Shown here in pieces: positions 21,148 to 29,976 of a DNA stretch of 64,000 nt. This DNA is from Pseudomonas sp. 10S4 (lineage in GTDB: Bacteria; Pseudomonadota; Gammaproteobacteria; Pseudomonadales; Pseudomonadaceae). The stretch spans positions 2,542,001 to 2,606,000 of the forward strand of contig NZ_CP133774.1 of assembly GCF_034344865.1 (NCBI RefSeq), written 5' to 3'. The position numbers and the translations under genes were made by a program. Position 1 is the first letter of the stretch; each line of letters starts with the position of its first letter. Below the pieces are notes generated by a model. The model did no database searches. It had not been told where the DNA came from and was given only the letters and a program-made list of their open reading frames with translations.

Positions 21148-22443
21148 TTATTCCTGATTTTCGCCACGCTCGCGGGCAATGGCGCGGTAGCCGATGTCCT
21201 TGCGATAGAAGCAACCTTCCCAATCGATCTTGGCTGCCAGCTTGTAAGCTTGCTGCTGGGCAGCATCAACACTGGTACCCATCGCCGTAGCGCACAGCAC
21301 CCGACCACCGGCCGTTACAACCTGACCGTCCTTGAGCGCAGTGCCAGCGTGGAAGACTTTGCCTTCCAGACCGGCGGCTGCGTCCAGACCGTTGATCGCC
21401 ACGCCTTTGGCGTAGTCACCAGGATAGCCGCCGGCGGCCAGCACGATGCCGACGCTTGGACGTGGATCCCATTGTGCTTCGACTTTGTCCAGGGCTTGCG
21501 CCAGGGCCGCTTCGACCAGCAATACCAGGCTCGACTGCAAACGCAGCATCACCGGTTGGGTCTCAGGGTCGCCGAAACGGCAGTTGAACTCGATAACTTT
21601 TGGGTTACCGGCTTTGTCGATCATCAGGCCGGCATACAGGAAACCGGTGTAGACGTTGCCTTCGTCAGCCATGCCACGCACGGTTGGCCAGATCACCAGG
21701 TCCATGACACGTTTATGGACTTCGGCTGTTACGACCGGGGCAGGGGAATAGGCACCCATACCGCCGGTGTTCGGGCCGGTGTCGCCGTCGCCGACGCGTT
21801 TGTGGTCCTGGCTGGTGGCCATCGGCAGTACGTTCTTGCCGTCGACCATGACGATGAAGCTGGCTTCTTCGCCGTCCAGGAACTCTTCGATCACGACGCG
21901 CGAACCGGCTTCGCCGAAAGCGTTGCCCGCCAGCATGTCGCGCACGGCGTCTTCGGCTTCAGCCAAAGTCATCGCGACGATCACGCCTTTACCGGCGGCC
22001 AGGCCATCGGCCTTGATCACGATCGGTGCGCCTTTCTCACGCAAGTAAGCCAGGGCCGGCTCGATCTCGGTAAAGTTCTGGTAGTCGGCAGTCGGGATCT
22101 TGTGGCGAGCCAGGAAGTCCTTGGTGAACGCTTTCGAACCTTCCAGCTGAGCAGCGCCAGCGGTCGGACCGAAGCAATCGAGGCCGCGCGCGCGGAACAG
22201 ATCGACGACGCCGGCAACCAATGGCACTTCCGGACCGACGATGGTCAGGGAAACGTTTTTCTCGGCGAAATCCGCAAGTTGCTCGAGGGCGAGCACGTCG
22301 ATGGCGACGTTCTCGCACTTGGCTTCAATGGCGGTGCCGGCGTTGCCCGGAGCAACGAAAACCTTCTGCACGCGCGTATCCTGAGCCACTTTCCAGGCCA
22401 GGGCGTGTTCACGGCCACCGCTGCCAATGATCAAAACATTCAT
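21148..22443 (-). CDS. purD: Phosphoribosylamine-glycine ligase PurD (GARS)
   Basis: PurD (431 aa) joins glycine to 5-phosphoribosylamine with ATP, the second step of purine synthesis. The start at 22443 gives the typical N-terminus MNVLIIGSGGREHALAWKVA. The ATP-grasp region includes APIVIKADGLAAGKGVIVA (about 133-151), the metal site VIEFNCRFGDPETQPVM (about 281-297) and VVLAAGGYPG-type C-terminal sequence. It is downstream of purH in the same direction, separated by a REPIN, and shows no irregularity. Confidence 0.97.
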   Translation of the reverse strand: MNVLIIGSGGREHALAWKVAQDTRVQKVFVAPGNAGTAIEAKCENVAIDVLALEQLADFAEKNVSLTIVGPEVPLVAGVVDLFRARGLDCFGPTAGAAQLEGSKAFTKDFLARHKIPTADYQNFTEIEPALAYLREKGAPIVIKADGLAAGKGVIVAMTLAEAEDAVRDMLAGNAFGEAGSRVVIEEFLDGEEASFIVMVDGKNVLPMATSQDHKRVGDGDTGPNTGGMGAYSPAPVVTAEVHKRVMDLVIWPTVRGMADEGNVYTGFLYAGLMIDKAGNPKVIEFNCRFGDPETQPVMLRLQSSLVLLVEAALAQALDKVEAQWDPRPSVGIVLAAGGYPGDYAKGVAINGLDAAAGLEGKVFHAGTALKDGQVVTAGGRVLCATAMGTSVDAAQQQAYKLAAKIDWEGCFYRKDIGYRAIARERGENQE

Positions 22444-22495
22444 TTCAAAAACCTCGGATGACGCTAATTCTGGAGGCAGCACTGAAGCTGCTTTT

Positions 22496-22586
22496 CTGTG
22501 GGAGCGGGCTTGCTCGCGAAGACGACGGCACATCCAGCATCAATGTGACTGAAAGACCGCTTTCGTGAGCAAGCCCGCTCCCACAG
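22496..22586. repeat. REPIN between purH and purD (GGGAGCGGGCTTGCTCGCG class)
   Basis: An inverted pair: CTGTGGGAGCGGGCTTGC (from 22496) and GCAAGCCCGCTCCCACAG (to 22586). The spacer reads like that at 50475-50565 (GACGGC-GCACATCCA and ATGTGACTGA-AGACCGCTTTCG), so the pair has spread as one unit. Confidence 0.88.
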
Positions 22587-22599
22587 TTGATCGAGTTAA

Positions 22600-24207
22600 T
22601 CAGTGACGGAAGTGGCGCATGCCGGTGAATACCATGGCGATGCCGGCTTCATCAGCTGCAGCAATCATTTCGTTATCACGCATCGAGCCGCCTGGCTGGA
22701 TCACCGCAGTGATGCCGACCTTGGCCGCGTTGTCCAAGCCGTCGCGGAACGGGAAGAACGCGTCGGAGGCCATCACCGATCCTGCCACCTGCAAACCGGC
22801 GTGTTCAGCCTTGATTGCGGCGATACGGGCGGAGTTCACGCGGCTCATCTGGCCTGCGCCGACACCGATGGTCTGACGGTTCTTGGCGTAGACGATGGCG
22901 TTGGACTTAACGTACTTGGCGACTTTCCAGGCGAAAATCAGGTCGTGGATTTCCTGTTCGGTCGGGGCACGCTTGGTCACGACTTTCAGGTCATCGGCGC
23001 TGATCATGCCGATGTCGCGGCTCTGTACCAGTAAACCGCCGTTGACGCGTTTGTAGTCCCAGGCAGCGGCGCGGTCAGTCGACCACTCGCCGCAGGTCAG
23101 CAGGCGCACGTTGGCTTTGGCTGCCACGATGGCGCGGGCTTCTGCGCTGACGGATGGGGCGATGATCACCTCGACGAACTGACGCTCGACGATGGCCTTG
23201 GCGGTTTCAGCATCCAGTTCGCGGTTGAAGGCGATGATGCCGCCGAACGCGGATTCGGTGTCAGTGGCGTAAGCCAGTTCGTAGGCCTGACGGATGCCGC
23301 CTTCGGCGTCCGGGCTTACGGCGACGCCGCATGGGTTGGCGTGCTTGACGATCACGCAGGCCGGCTTGACGAAGCTCTTCACGCATTCCAGCGCGGCGTC
23401 GGTGTCGGCCACGTTGTTGTACGACAGCTCTTTGCCTTGCAGTTGGGTTGCGGTGGCAATACCGACTTCGGCAGGTTTGGCTTCCACGTAGAACGCCGCG
23501 CTCTGGTGCGGGTTCTCGCCGTAGCGCATTTCCTGAGCCTTGACGAACTGGCTGTTGAAGGTGCGCGGGAACTCGCTGCGACCTTCGGTGCTGAGAGTCT
23601 CAGCAGCCTGGTTCACGGTGCCCATGTAGTTGGCGATCATGCCGTCGTAGGCAGCGGTGTGTTCGAAGGCCTTGAGCATCAGGTCGAAACGCTGAGCGTA
23701 GGTCAGGCCGCCGGCCTTGAGGCCGTCCAGCACGTTGGCGTAGTCGCTGGCGTTCACCACGATGGCCACGTCTTTGTGGTTTTTTGCTGCCGAGCGGACC
23801 ATGGTCGGGCCGCCGATGTCGATGTTCTCGATCGCGGTCGGCAGGTCGCAGCCTGGCTTGTTGATGGTGGCTTCGAACGGGTACAGGTTGACCGCAACCA
23901 GGTCGATCGGCTTGATGCCGTGCTCGTTCATGATCGCGTCGTCGATACCGCGACGACCGAGGATCCCGCCATGGATTTTCGGGTGCAGGGTCTTGACCCG
24001 ACCGTCCATCATTTCAGCGAAACCGGTGTAATCCGCGACTTCCACTGCGGCAACACCGTTGTCGCGCAGCAGCTTGAACGTCCCGCCGGTGGAGAGGATC
24101 TCGACGCCCAGGGCTTCGAGCTCCTTGGCGAATTCGAGGATCCCGGTCTTGTCAGAGACGCTGATCAAGGCGCGGCGGATCGGCAGGCGGGTAGTCTGGT
24201 CGGTCAT
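22600..24207 (-). CDS. purH: Bifunctional AICAR transformylase / IMP cyclohydrolase PurH
   Basis: PurH (535 aa) catalyses the last two steps of IMP synthesis. The N-terminal MGS-like cyclohydrolase domain begins [20 protein letters not shown] (about 10-29) and includes [13 protein letters not shown] near 70. The C-terminal transformylase domain has [13 protein letters not shown] (about 270), [13 protein letters not shown] and, at the C-terminus, the conserved DAFFPFRDG and [10 protein letters not shown]. The start at 24207 ([12 protein letters not shown]) has GGAAA upstream; an ATG four codons earlier (24219) is also in frame. It follows the fis terminator and is transcribed towards purD. Confidence 0.97.
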   Translation of the reverse strand: MTDQTTRLPIRRALISVSDKTGILEFAKELEALGVEILSTGGTFKLLRDNGVAAVEVADYTGFAEMMDGRVKTLHPKIHGGILGRRGIDDAIMNEHGIKPIDLVAVNLYPFEATINKPGCDLPTAIENIDIGGPTMVRSAAKNHKDVAIVVNASDYANVLDGLKAGGLTYAQRFDLMLKAFEHTAAYDGMIANYMGTVNQAAETLSTEGRSEFPRTFNSQFVKAQEMRYGENPHQSAAFYVEAKPAEVGIATATQLQGKELSYNNVADTDAALECVKSFVKPACVIVKHANPCGVAVSPDAEGGIRQAYELAYATDTESAFGGIIAFNRELDAETAKAIVERQFVEVIIAPSVSAEARAIVAAKANVRLLTCGEWSTDRAAAWDYKRVNGGLLVQSRDIGMISADDLKVVTKRAPTEQEIHDLIFAWKVAKYVKSNAIVYAKNRQTIGVGAGQMSRVNSARIAAIKAEHAGLQVAGSVMASDAFFPFRDGLDNAAKVGITAVIQPGGSMRDNEMIAAADEAGIAMVFTGMRHFRH

Positions 24208-24241
24208 TTCAATTTCCATCAAAAGCAAAGGAGTCAGCAAA

Positions 24242-24271
24242 AAAGGCGACCGGTTTTACGCGGGCGCCTTT
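24242..24271 (-). terminator. Terminator of the dusB-fis operon
   Basis: On the minus strand AAAGGCG pairs with CGCCTTT across a 16-base loop, followed by a T run (A6 on the plus strand at 24239-24244). It begins 17 bp after the fis stop and separates fis from purH. Confidence 0.8.
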
Positions 24272-24288
24272 CTGGTTTGATTGAATGC

Positions 24289-24609
24289 TTACAGCAAATC
24301 GTACTGCTTGAGTTTCTTGCGCAGCGTGCCCCGGTTCAGCCCGAGCAGCTCGCTGGCCTTGGTCTGGTTGCCCTTGACGTAGTTCATCACGCACTCGAGC
24401 AGGGGAGCCTCGACTTCGGAGAGCACCAGGTTGTACACATCCGTGACGGCAGCGCCCTCAAGGTGGGCGAAATAATTGTGCAGCGCCTTCTCGACACTCC
24501 CGCGAAGGGTCTGACCTTCTTCGCTCGGCGTATTGAGGTGCTGTTTCAAATTCACGTTGTCGCTCACGGGTGTTGTTCCACTCACTAAAGTCTCGGTCAT
24601 CATCGTCAT
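24289..24609 (-). CDS. fis: DNA-binding protein Fis
   Basis: Fis is a small homodimeric nucleoid protein and regulator. The protein is 106 aa, the usual Pseudomonas length. The C-terminal helix-turn-helix reads [20 protein letters not shown] (about 80-99), preceded by the dimer core [11 protein letters not shown] use the ATG at 24609 because it forms an ATGA overlap with the dusB stop and gives [11 protein letters not shown]; two further ATGs lie 6 and 9 bases downstream. The dusB-fis pairing is the classic gamma-proteobacterial operon. A terminator follows. Confidence 0.97.
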   Translation of the reverse strand: MTMMTETLVSGTTPVSDNVNLKQHLNTPSEEGQTLRGSVEKALHNYFAHLEGAAVTDVYNLVLSEVEAPLLECVMNYVKGNQTKASELLGLNRGTLRKKLKQYDLL

Positions 24610-25616
24610 GCGGCCACCCCTTCTCCGTCCCCTGTCAGGCTCTTGTAACGCTCGGCGAAGAACTCCCGAACGTTGGCGCATTGTGTTTCCGTACCATCCA
24701 AACGATTGAAGTGGGCGCGGAACTCCCTGGCGCCCGGCAGGGTTGCGAGATACCAGCCCACATGCTTGCGAGCAATGCGTACGCCCATCACGTCTCCATA
24801 GAAGGCGTGCAGCGCGGCCAGATGCTCAAGCAGAATACGTTCCACCTCGATCAGCTCCGGCGCCGGCAATTTTTCGCCAGTACGCAGGAAATGGTCGATC
24901 TCACGAAAAATCCATGGCCGCCCCTGGGCAGCCCGGCCTACCAACAGGCCATCGGCACCGGTCGCGTCGAGCACGTACCGGGCCTTCTCGGGTGAATCGA
25001 TATCGCCATTGGCGAAAACCGGGATCGACACCGCCTGCTTGATCGCGGCAATGGTGTCGTACTCGGCCTCGCCGGTGTACAGGTCGGCACGGGTGCGGCC
25101 ATGGACCGCCAACGCCGTAATACCTGCCTGTTCGGCAATCTTCGCCACGGTCAGGCCGTTCTTGTTGTCCCGGTCCCAGCCTGTGCGGATCTTCAGGGTG
25201 ACCGGCACATCAACCGCAGCCACCACGGCCTGCAGGATCTCGGTCACCAATGCTTCATCTTTCAACAGCGCCGAACCGGCGGCCTTGTTGCAGACCTTCT
25301 TCGCCGGACAGCCCATGTTGATATCAATAATCTGTGCGCCCAGTTCCACGTTGGCCCGGGCCGCATCCGCCAGCATCTGCGCATCACCGCCGGCGATCTG
25401 TACCGAGCGTGGCTCGGGATCACCTTCGTGGATCATGCGCATCCGCGATTTGCGGGTGTTCCACAAGCTCATATCGCTGGTGACCATTTCCGAGACTACA
25501 AGCCCTGCGCCCAGTCGCTTGCACAGCTGACGAAAGGGCTGGTCGGTGACACCCGCCATGGGGGCGAGAATCAAGCCGTTGTGCAATGTATATGGACCGA
25601 TGCGTACCGCCGACAT
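24606..25616 (-). CDS. dusB: tRNA-dihydrouridine synthase DusB
   Basis: DusB (336 aa) is an FMN-dependent enzyme that reduces uridines in the tRNA D-loop. The TIM barrel starts with [20 protein letters not shown] (about 8-27). The catalytic cysteine is in [20 protein letters not shown] (about residue 106). The FMN phosphate site is in [13 protein letters not shown] and [17 protein letters not shown] (about 200-245). It leads the dusB-fis operon. The 185-bp gap upstream to the DUF3426 gene contains no feature I could support. Confidence 0.97.
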   Translation of the reverse strand: MSAVRIGPYTLHNGLILAPMAGVTDQPFRQLCKRLGAGLVVSEMVTSDMSLWNTRKSRMRMIHEGDPEPRSVQIAGGDAQMLADAARANVELGAQIIDINMGCPAKKVCNKAAGSALLKDEALVTEILQAVVAAVDVPVTLKIRTGWDRDNKNGLTVAKIAEQAGITALAVHGRTRADLYTGEAEYDTIAAIKQAVSIPVFANGDIDSPEKARYVLDATGADGLLVGRAAQGRPWIFREIDHFLRTGEKLPAPELIEVERILLEHLAALHAFYGDVMGVRIARKHVGWYLATLPGAREFRAHFNRLDGTETQCANVREFFAERYKSLTGDGEGVAA

Positions 25617-25801
25617 AGGACTTCCCTGTTGTGGGGCCGGATCATGAGAGTTCGAAAAAGGGTTGGCATGATACCCGCTCTCGATGACTGGATAAAGGCT
25701 GAATTGAACAAAATCTGAACAGTTATTCTGTTATCGCCAGCGGTTTGGTCCGTACAGGCAAAGTCAGAAAACCGCCGTCAATCCCTGAGCACTGAAGCGT
25801 T

Positions 25802-27019
25802 TCACTCGGGCGAATGGAAGCTCAGGCTGTAGTTCACCGCTTTAGGGCCTGGATCGAGGATATCCAGCGCGATGTGGATCGGCGTTTGCGGGGGCATTTC
25901 CGCCAGGCCTTCGAGGTCGCCGTTGAGGTACTCGCCGGGCTTGAAGCGACGGCTGGCAATCAGGTGGCCGTTGAGGTCGGCAAAGCGCAACTCCAGCAGC
26001 GGAAAGGGCTGGGAGAAGGCCGCGCGGTTATAGATGATCGCATCCACCACCAGTGCCCCGCTGAAATCAGGATGGCTGCGCACCACCAGGTTGCTGCTTT
26101 TGATTTTGGCGATGTCAACTTTGGACGGCACCGTGCAGCCGAGTTGCGGGCACAACTCCTGGAACCACGGACGGTATTGATCCTGACGGGCCAACTCGTC
26201 GAAATGGTAAGCGACGTATTGCCCGACGAGGGCGCCGGCGCCCAGCAGGATCAGCAACAGCCAGAAAAACCGGCGGCCCCAGGGCGAGCGGCGTTTCTGC
26301 CAGTCCAGTTGCAGCGGGTCGTCAGTCAGGTCTTGCAAGGCTTCGTCACGTTCGGTCGCCTCGCTGCGTTCGTGTCGCTTGCGCAAGGGGGCAGTCGGGG
26401 GCAGGTCGTCGTCAGTTGTATCGGTGGCTGACAGATGATCATGGCGTAGGGGCATGTCGAGTGGATCATTCAGGCGCAGTTGCGGCACCTGGGGCTCGTC
26501 GTCCAGATCAACCGGTTCCAGTGAGAATGAAGGTTCAGTGCGCGAGTGCTTGCCCGGGTCTGTCTGCGATTCCCGTTGGTCGGCTTCGACGGCCTGGGCG
26601 CGATCAGCCGCCGATTCGCTGAAGAGGCTGTCGGACCAGGGTTCATCCTCGTGCTCGACAGAGTCGCGGCGAGCACTGAGGCCGTTTTCACGGTGCCGGC
26701 CAAACTCCGTGGTCGGCTGTATTTCCCGATGTTCGAGCCGGGCGAGCTCCTGGTCCAGGTCAAGGCTGTCCAGATCCATCTCGGCGGCGGACCACTGCTT
26801 TTGGCTGATCGCCCGCTGTGCCGGCGGCTCGACGATGGCCGGGGCGACCGGTTTGACCGATTCCTGGCCGGCCCGTTGCTCAAGCAGTTGCTTGGCGGCG
26901 TTGAACACCTGCAAGCAGGAGCCACAGCGAACCACTCCACGGGCCACGCTCAATTGAGCGTGGCTGACGCGGAAGCTGGTTTGGCAATGCGGGCACTGGG
27001 TGACGAAGCTGTCGGTCAT
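25802..27019 (-). CDS. Zinc-ribbon and DUF3426 membrane protein
   Basis: This 405-aa protein of unknown role is conserved next to prmA in Pseudomonas (recalled). Residues 8-40 form an MJ0042-type zinc ribbon with two CxxC pairs, CPHCQTSF and CGSCLQVF. A long acidic and proline-rich linker follows (about 45-240), then one transmembrane helix FFWLLLILLGAGALVGQYVA (about 250-269). The C-terminal DUF3426 domain (about 290-400) is predicted periplasmic and beta-rich, with LVVDAIIYNRA and LLELRFADLNGHLIASRRF. It is transcribed away from prmA's stop with only 30 bp between, so it is probably in the prmA transcript. Confidence 0.87.
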   Translation of the reverse strand: MTDSFVTQCPHCQTSFRVSHAQLSVARGVVRCGSCLQVFNAAKQLLEQRAGQESVKPVAPAIVEPPAQRAISQKQWSAAEMDLDSLDLDQELARLEHREIQPTTEFGRHRENGLSARRDSVEHEDEPWSDSLFSESAADRAQAVEADQRESQTDPGKHSRTEPSFSLEPVDLDDEPQVPQLRLNDPLDMPLRHDHLSATDTTDDDLPPTAPLRKRHERSEATERDEALQDLTDDPLQLDWQKRRSPWGRRFFWLLLILLGAGALVGQYVAYHFDELARQDQYRPWFQELCPQLGCTVPSKVDIAKIKSSNLVVRSHPDFSGALVVDAIIYNRAAFSQPFPLLELRFADLNGHLIASRRFKPGEYLNGDLEGLAEMPPQTPIHIALDILDPGPKAVNYSLSFHSPE

Positions 27020-27049
27020 GCGGCGATCCGGATTATGCAGGTGCTCATT

Positions 27050-27928
27050 CTAGCGCCGACGGCCAGTGATGCGCACCCAGCCATCGCGATTGGCAATCGG
27101 GTCCAGATCGAAGTCTTGAGCGTAGGCCTTGGCGACGTCTTCACCTTGCTCGGCGAGGATGCCCGACAGCGCCAGACGGCCGCCCGGCTTGACCAGGCTG
27201 GACAGTTGTGGGGCCAGGGACACCAGCGGGCCGGCCAAAATGTTGGCGACCAGCACGTCGGCCTGAACCTGCGGCAGGTCTTCTGGCAGATACAGCGGGA
27301 ACAGCGCTTCGGCAATGTTGTTGCGCCCGGCGTTGTCGCGGGAGGCTTCCAGCGCTTGCACGTCGATGTCGGTGCCGACGGCTTCCTTGGCGCCCAGCAG
27401 CAGGGCGGCAATTGCCAGAATCCCCGAGCCGCAGCCGAAATCCAGCACGTTGCAGTCCTTCAGGTCCTGGCCATCGAGCCATTCCAGGCACAGCGCGGTG
27501 GTCGGGTGGGTGCCGGTGCCGAACGCCAGGCCCGGGTCCAGCAGCAGGTTCACGGCGTCAGGTTCGGGCGCGGCGTGCCAGCTCGGGACAATCCACAGGC
27601 GCTCACCGAAACGCATTGGCTGGAAACCGTCCATCCAACTGCGTTCCCAGTCCTGGTCTTCGATGATTTCGCTGTGATGCTCGGGCAGTGGACCGCCGGT
27701 CAGCAATTCCATGTGGGCCAGCACGCTGGCGGCTTCGGTGCCGTCCTCGAACAGGGCCAGCAGATGGGTGTGGGACCACAGCGGCGTGGTGTTGAGTTCC
27801 GGTTCGAAGATCGGCTGATCTTCAGCGTCCATGAAAGTCACCGATACGGCGCCGACTTCAAGGAAAGCGTCTTCGTAGGTTTCGGCTTGTTCTGGGCTGA
27901 TGGCGAGACGGACTTGCAGCCAAGGCAT
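27050..27928 (-). CDS. prmA: Ribosomal protein L11 methyltransferase PrmA
   Basis: PrmA (292 aa) methylates lysines and the N-terminus of ribosomal protein L11. The N-terminal substrate domain starts [20 protein letters not shown], and the SAM-binding motif is [20 protein letters not shown] (about 163-182), followed by the acidic loop [20 protein letters not shown] use the ATG at 27928; the frame is open further upstream, but that part is translated REP and non-coding sequence. Confidence 0.96.
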   Translation of the reverse strand: MPWLQVRLAISPEQAETYEDAFLEVGAVSVTFMDAEDQPIFEPELNTTPLWSHTHLLALFEDGTEAASVLAHMELLTGGPLPEHHSEIIEDQDWERSWMDGFQPMRFGERLWIVPSWHAAPEPDAVNLLLDPGLAFGTGTHPTTALCLEWLDGQDLKDCNVLDFGCGSGILAIAALLLGAKEAVGTDIDVQALEASRDNAGRNNIAEALFPLYLPEDLPQVQADVLVANILAGPLVSLAPQLSSLVKPGGRLALSGILAEQGEDVAKAYAQDFDLDPIANRDGWVRITGRRR

Positions 27929-28048
27929 GGCGGGCACCTTTGAAAAATATTGATTGCAGCCTAGCGGGCTGCGAGAAGCGCGCAAGTTTACGCGAGCGCG
28001 CGGCAGAAGACGACCAACTCGACAGGGTTCGCAGGTGAACGAATAACC

Positions 28049-28182
28049 TGTGGCGAGGGAGCTTGCTCCCGCTGGAGCGCGAAGCGGTCCCGAAATGGCA
28101 GATGCGGTTCTGCCTGGCACAGCCGCGTTGAATGGTTTTGCGGTTGCTGCGCAACCGAGCGGGAGCAAGCTCCCTCGCCACA
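28049..28182. repeat. REP pair (GGCGAG class) upstream of prmA
   Basis: TGTGGCGAGGGAGCTTGCTC from 28049 and its inverted partner ending at 28182 flank a spacer of about 85 bp with GTTGCTGCGCAACC. This fills most of the 327-bp gap between prmA (27928) and the next gene (28256). The rest of the gap holds the terminator and direct repeat listed next. Confidence 0.85.
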
Positions 28183-28205
28183 GTGGAGAGGTGTGCGGCA
28201 ATCTC

Positions 28206-28265
28206 CAGAAACAACAAAGCCGCTTGAAAGCGGCTTTGTTGGTCTGGATCACATCTTAATGCTGA
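28206..28265. repeat. Direct repeat copy A of the accC 3' end
   Basis: This 60-bp stretch matches 29917-29976 at 57 of 60 positions, aligned by eye at a constant offset of 1711. It contains the terminator hairpin and the CAGCATTAA stop context (minus strand) shared by accC and the inserted gene. The two copies bracket exactly one gene. Confidence 0.9.
28215..28238 (-). terminator. Terminator after the AlbA_2 gene (copy A)
   Basis: A perfect 10-bp stem CAAAGCCGCT/AGCGGCTTTG with loop TGAA, 17 bases beyond the gene's stop. It is a near-copy of the accC terminator. Confidence 0.88.
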
Positions 28266-29809
28266 CTCATCGCATTATTGCCTTTACGCCATTGCAGGCC
28301 TTTGCTGGTCAGGCGATAGCGTTGCAGGCGGCTGTTAGGTTGTCCTGGTAATGTCATTTCAAGGACTTCGGCAGCGATGGCCGGCAATATGTAAGCCTTG
28401 CGGAAGTGGTCAGCGTTTTTCAGAGTCATAGCGGTTTGTAGTTCTTGCCTGCTCATTTCACCTTCCACGACTTTCAGCAGTGCAGCGACTTCCATGGTGA
28501 CTTCCATGGTGACTTCCATGGTGACTTTTCCTGTCCTTGTTTCTGTACTTCGTGTCAGTGGGTGCGCTGGCAACCGTACGACGTATGAAATCCGTTCATC
28601 GTCCGTTTCAAATAGTGGAGCGGGTGAACCATTGACGGCCATGACCTTGAGGATTTTGGGAATGCCTGTCGAGCGGCCTTCAGTCAGGTCCAGTTCTTTC
28701 AGGAACTCGCCAATTCGCCGGTTACGGTAGCGACGGCTCACGGCGCGGCCTGTTCGCAGGTCCTCCATTCGAATCGAGCGGTCTGGTCCCGGAAAGCTCA
28801 ATATCACCAATTCTTCCTGACTGATGCGGACCTCGATAGGCTCGCGCTCCTCATAGGATCGATGGTAGACCGCGTTGACCAATGCCTCTTCAATCGCCGT
28901 GAAAGGGAAGTTCCAGGCTCGCGTGGCCTGCGCGCGGTCTGGGTGTTTGATCACCGTTTCATGTAGAAAATTGCGCTGGATATAGGCCAAGGCCTCGCGG
29001 GTAATGGTGGCCAAAGGGCCCTTGAAGATTTTTTCGTCAAAGCGATCTCCATCAGCACCTTCGGGAAACCACAGCACATCAATTTGTGTCCCGGGAAAGA
29101 ACCGCTCAGGGGCGCTACTGAAGAACATCAAGCCTACGTTCTTGGGCCATGGCGATTCGGTCGGGCCGCCCACGATGTTCATTTGGCGGCCCAGCGCCTC
29201 AATAGGCAGGTTGTCAGCATCTTTTGCGAGGGCGCTGCCAATCTCTTGCAGAAAGCTTTGCATTAACGGTTTGGACAGATCGCTGACGCGAGCGCTCAGG
29301 TTGAAGCGATCATCGAATGGAACCTTGGCAGCAAGGCTCAAGAGTTCCTGCTCGGCTTCGCCCTTGGCCTCGACTGTGCTGCTGTAGCGACGGATGTAGT
29401 AGTGCAGGCTTCTGTGTTTGGCTGTCACTGCGGTCGGGGCTTTATAGGGGCGATTTTGCCCGCCCGGTGCCCACAGTACGATTAGCTTGCGGCCTTCGAC
29501 CTCTTCCACACTCAATACTGGAAAATAGGCGGGCTGAATTGATTGGCAAGCCGCCAGTAGTTCGAGTTGGATCTTGTCGAGTTGCTGATCGGCAAGGCCT
29601 CTCGGAGGAAAGATCGGCTGACCGTTGTCGTCACACTCCTGCCCAATCACCACATAACCACCGCCCAGGTTTTCAAAGTCATTGGCAAAGGCGCAGAGCG
29701 TACGAATGATCGGGTCGGGGTTCCAGCCGGTTTTGTATTCGATTCGTTCACCCTCGACTGTCCGCTGGCGCAGTAGATCATTGAGGTTGATGGGTAACTT
29801 TTGAGGCAT
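28256..29809 (-). CDS. AlbA_2 (Schlafen-like) DNA-binding and RecG-like ATPase-fold regulator, accessory insertion
   Basis: This 517-aa protein belongs to the COG2865-type family of predicted regulators. Residues about 15-150 form an AlbA_2/Schlafen domain: GERIEYKTGWNPDPIIRTLC, the GGGYVVIGQ glycine loop and YYIRRYSSTVEA. Residues about 290-420 form the HATPase_c_4 domain, with FTAIEEALVNAVYHRSYEER and the STGIPKIL G-box-like element. A winged-helix tail ends the protein. Three tandem VTME units lie at about 430-443. The gene sits between accC and prmA, which are neighbours in the order I recall for PAO1, and its last codons CAG CAT TAA are identical to those of accC. Members of this family occur in genomic islands and some Schlafen-fold proteins act in phage defence; function here is not established. 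Confidence 0.85.
   Translation of the reverse strand: MPQKLPINLNDLLRQRTVEGERIEYKTGWNPDPIIRTLCAFANDFENLGGGYVVIGQECDDNGQPIFPPRGLADQQLDKIQLELLAACQSIQPAYFPVLSVEEVEGRKLIVLWAPGGQNRPYKAPTAVTAKHRSLHYYIRRYSSTVEAKGEAEQELLSLAAKVPFDDRFNLSARVSDLSKPLMQSFLQEIGSALAKDADNLPIEALGRQMNIVGGPTESPWPKNVGLMFFSSAPERFFPGTQIDVLWFPEGADGDRFDEKIFKGPLATITREALAYIQRNFLHETVIKHPDRAQATRAWNFPFTAIEEALVNAVYHRSYEEREPIEVRISQEELVILSFPGPDRSIRMEDLRTGRAVSRRYRNRRIGEFLKELDLTEGRSTGIPKILKVMAVNGSPAPLFETDDERISYVVRLPAHPLTRSTETRTGKVTMEVTMEVTMEVAALLKVVEGEMSRQELQTAMTLKNADHFRKAYILPAIAAEVLEMTLPGQPNSRLQRYRLTSKGLQWRKGNNAMSQH
28488..28523. repeat. Three tandem copies of a 12-bp unit inside the AlbA_2 gene
   Basis: ACTTCCATGGTG occurs three times head to tail, exactly. 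On the coding strand it adds whole codons (a VTME-type repeat), so copy number can change by slippage without breaking the frame. It lies in the linker before the C-terminal winged helix. Confidence 0.9.
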
Positions 29810-29916
29810 GGGCAGGCTCTGGTTCGTCAGCGTTGCGCTGATCAGAGGGCGATTATAGTCAGCCCGGACAGGCCAGTGCCTGCCAGTTAAGCGCCATAGG
29901 GAGCAGATGAAACCTT

Positions 29917-29976
29917 CAGAAACAACAAAGCCGCTCGAAAGCGGCTTTGTTGGTTCGGATCACATCTTAATGCTGA
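29917..29976. repeat. Direct repeat copy B at the native accC 3' end
   Basis: Partner of 28206-28265. It spans the end of accC (its last three codons and stop) and the accC terminator. The region 29810-29916 between it and the inserted gene's start is short and holds no other feature. Confidence 0.9.
29926..29949 (-). terminator. Terminator of accBC (copy B)
   Basis: A perfect 10-bp stem CAAAGCCGCT/AGCGGCTTTG with loop CGAA, 17 bases downstream of the accC stop. Confidence 0.9.

Noticed and set aside
21127..22461. Long plus-strand open frame of 444 codons
   Set aside because: It is the antisense shadow of purD; GC-rich third positions open the opposite frame. No family features.
23341..24588. 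Plus-strand open frame of 415 codons
   Set aside because: Antisense shadow of purH and fis, with no recognisable motif or start context.
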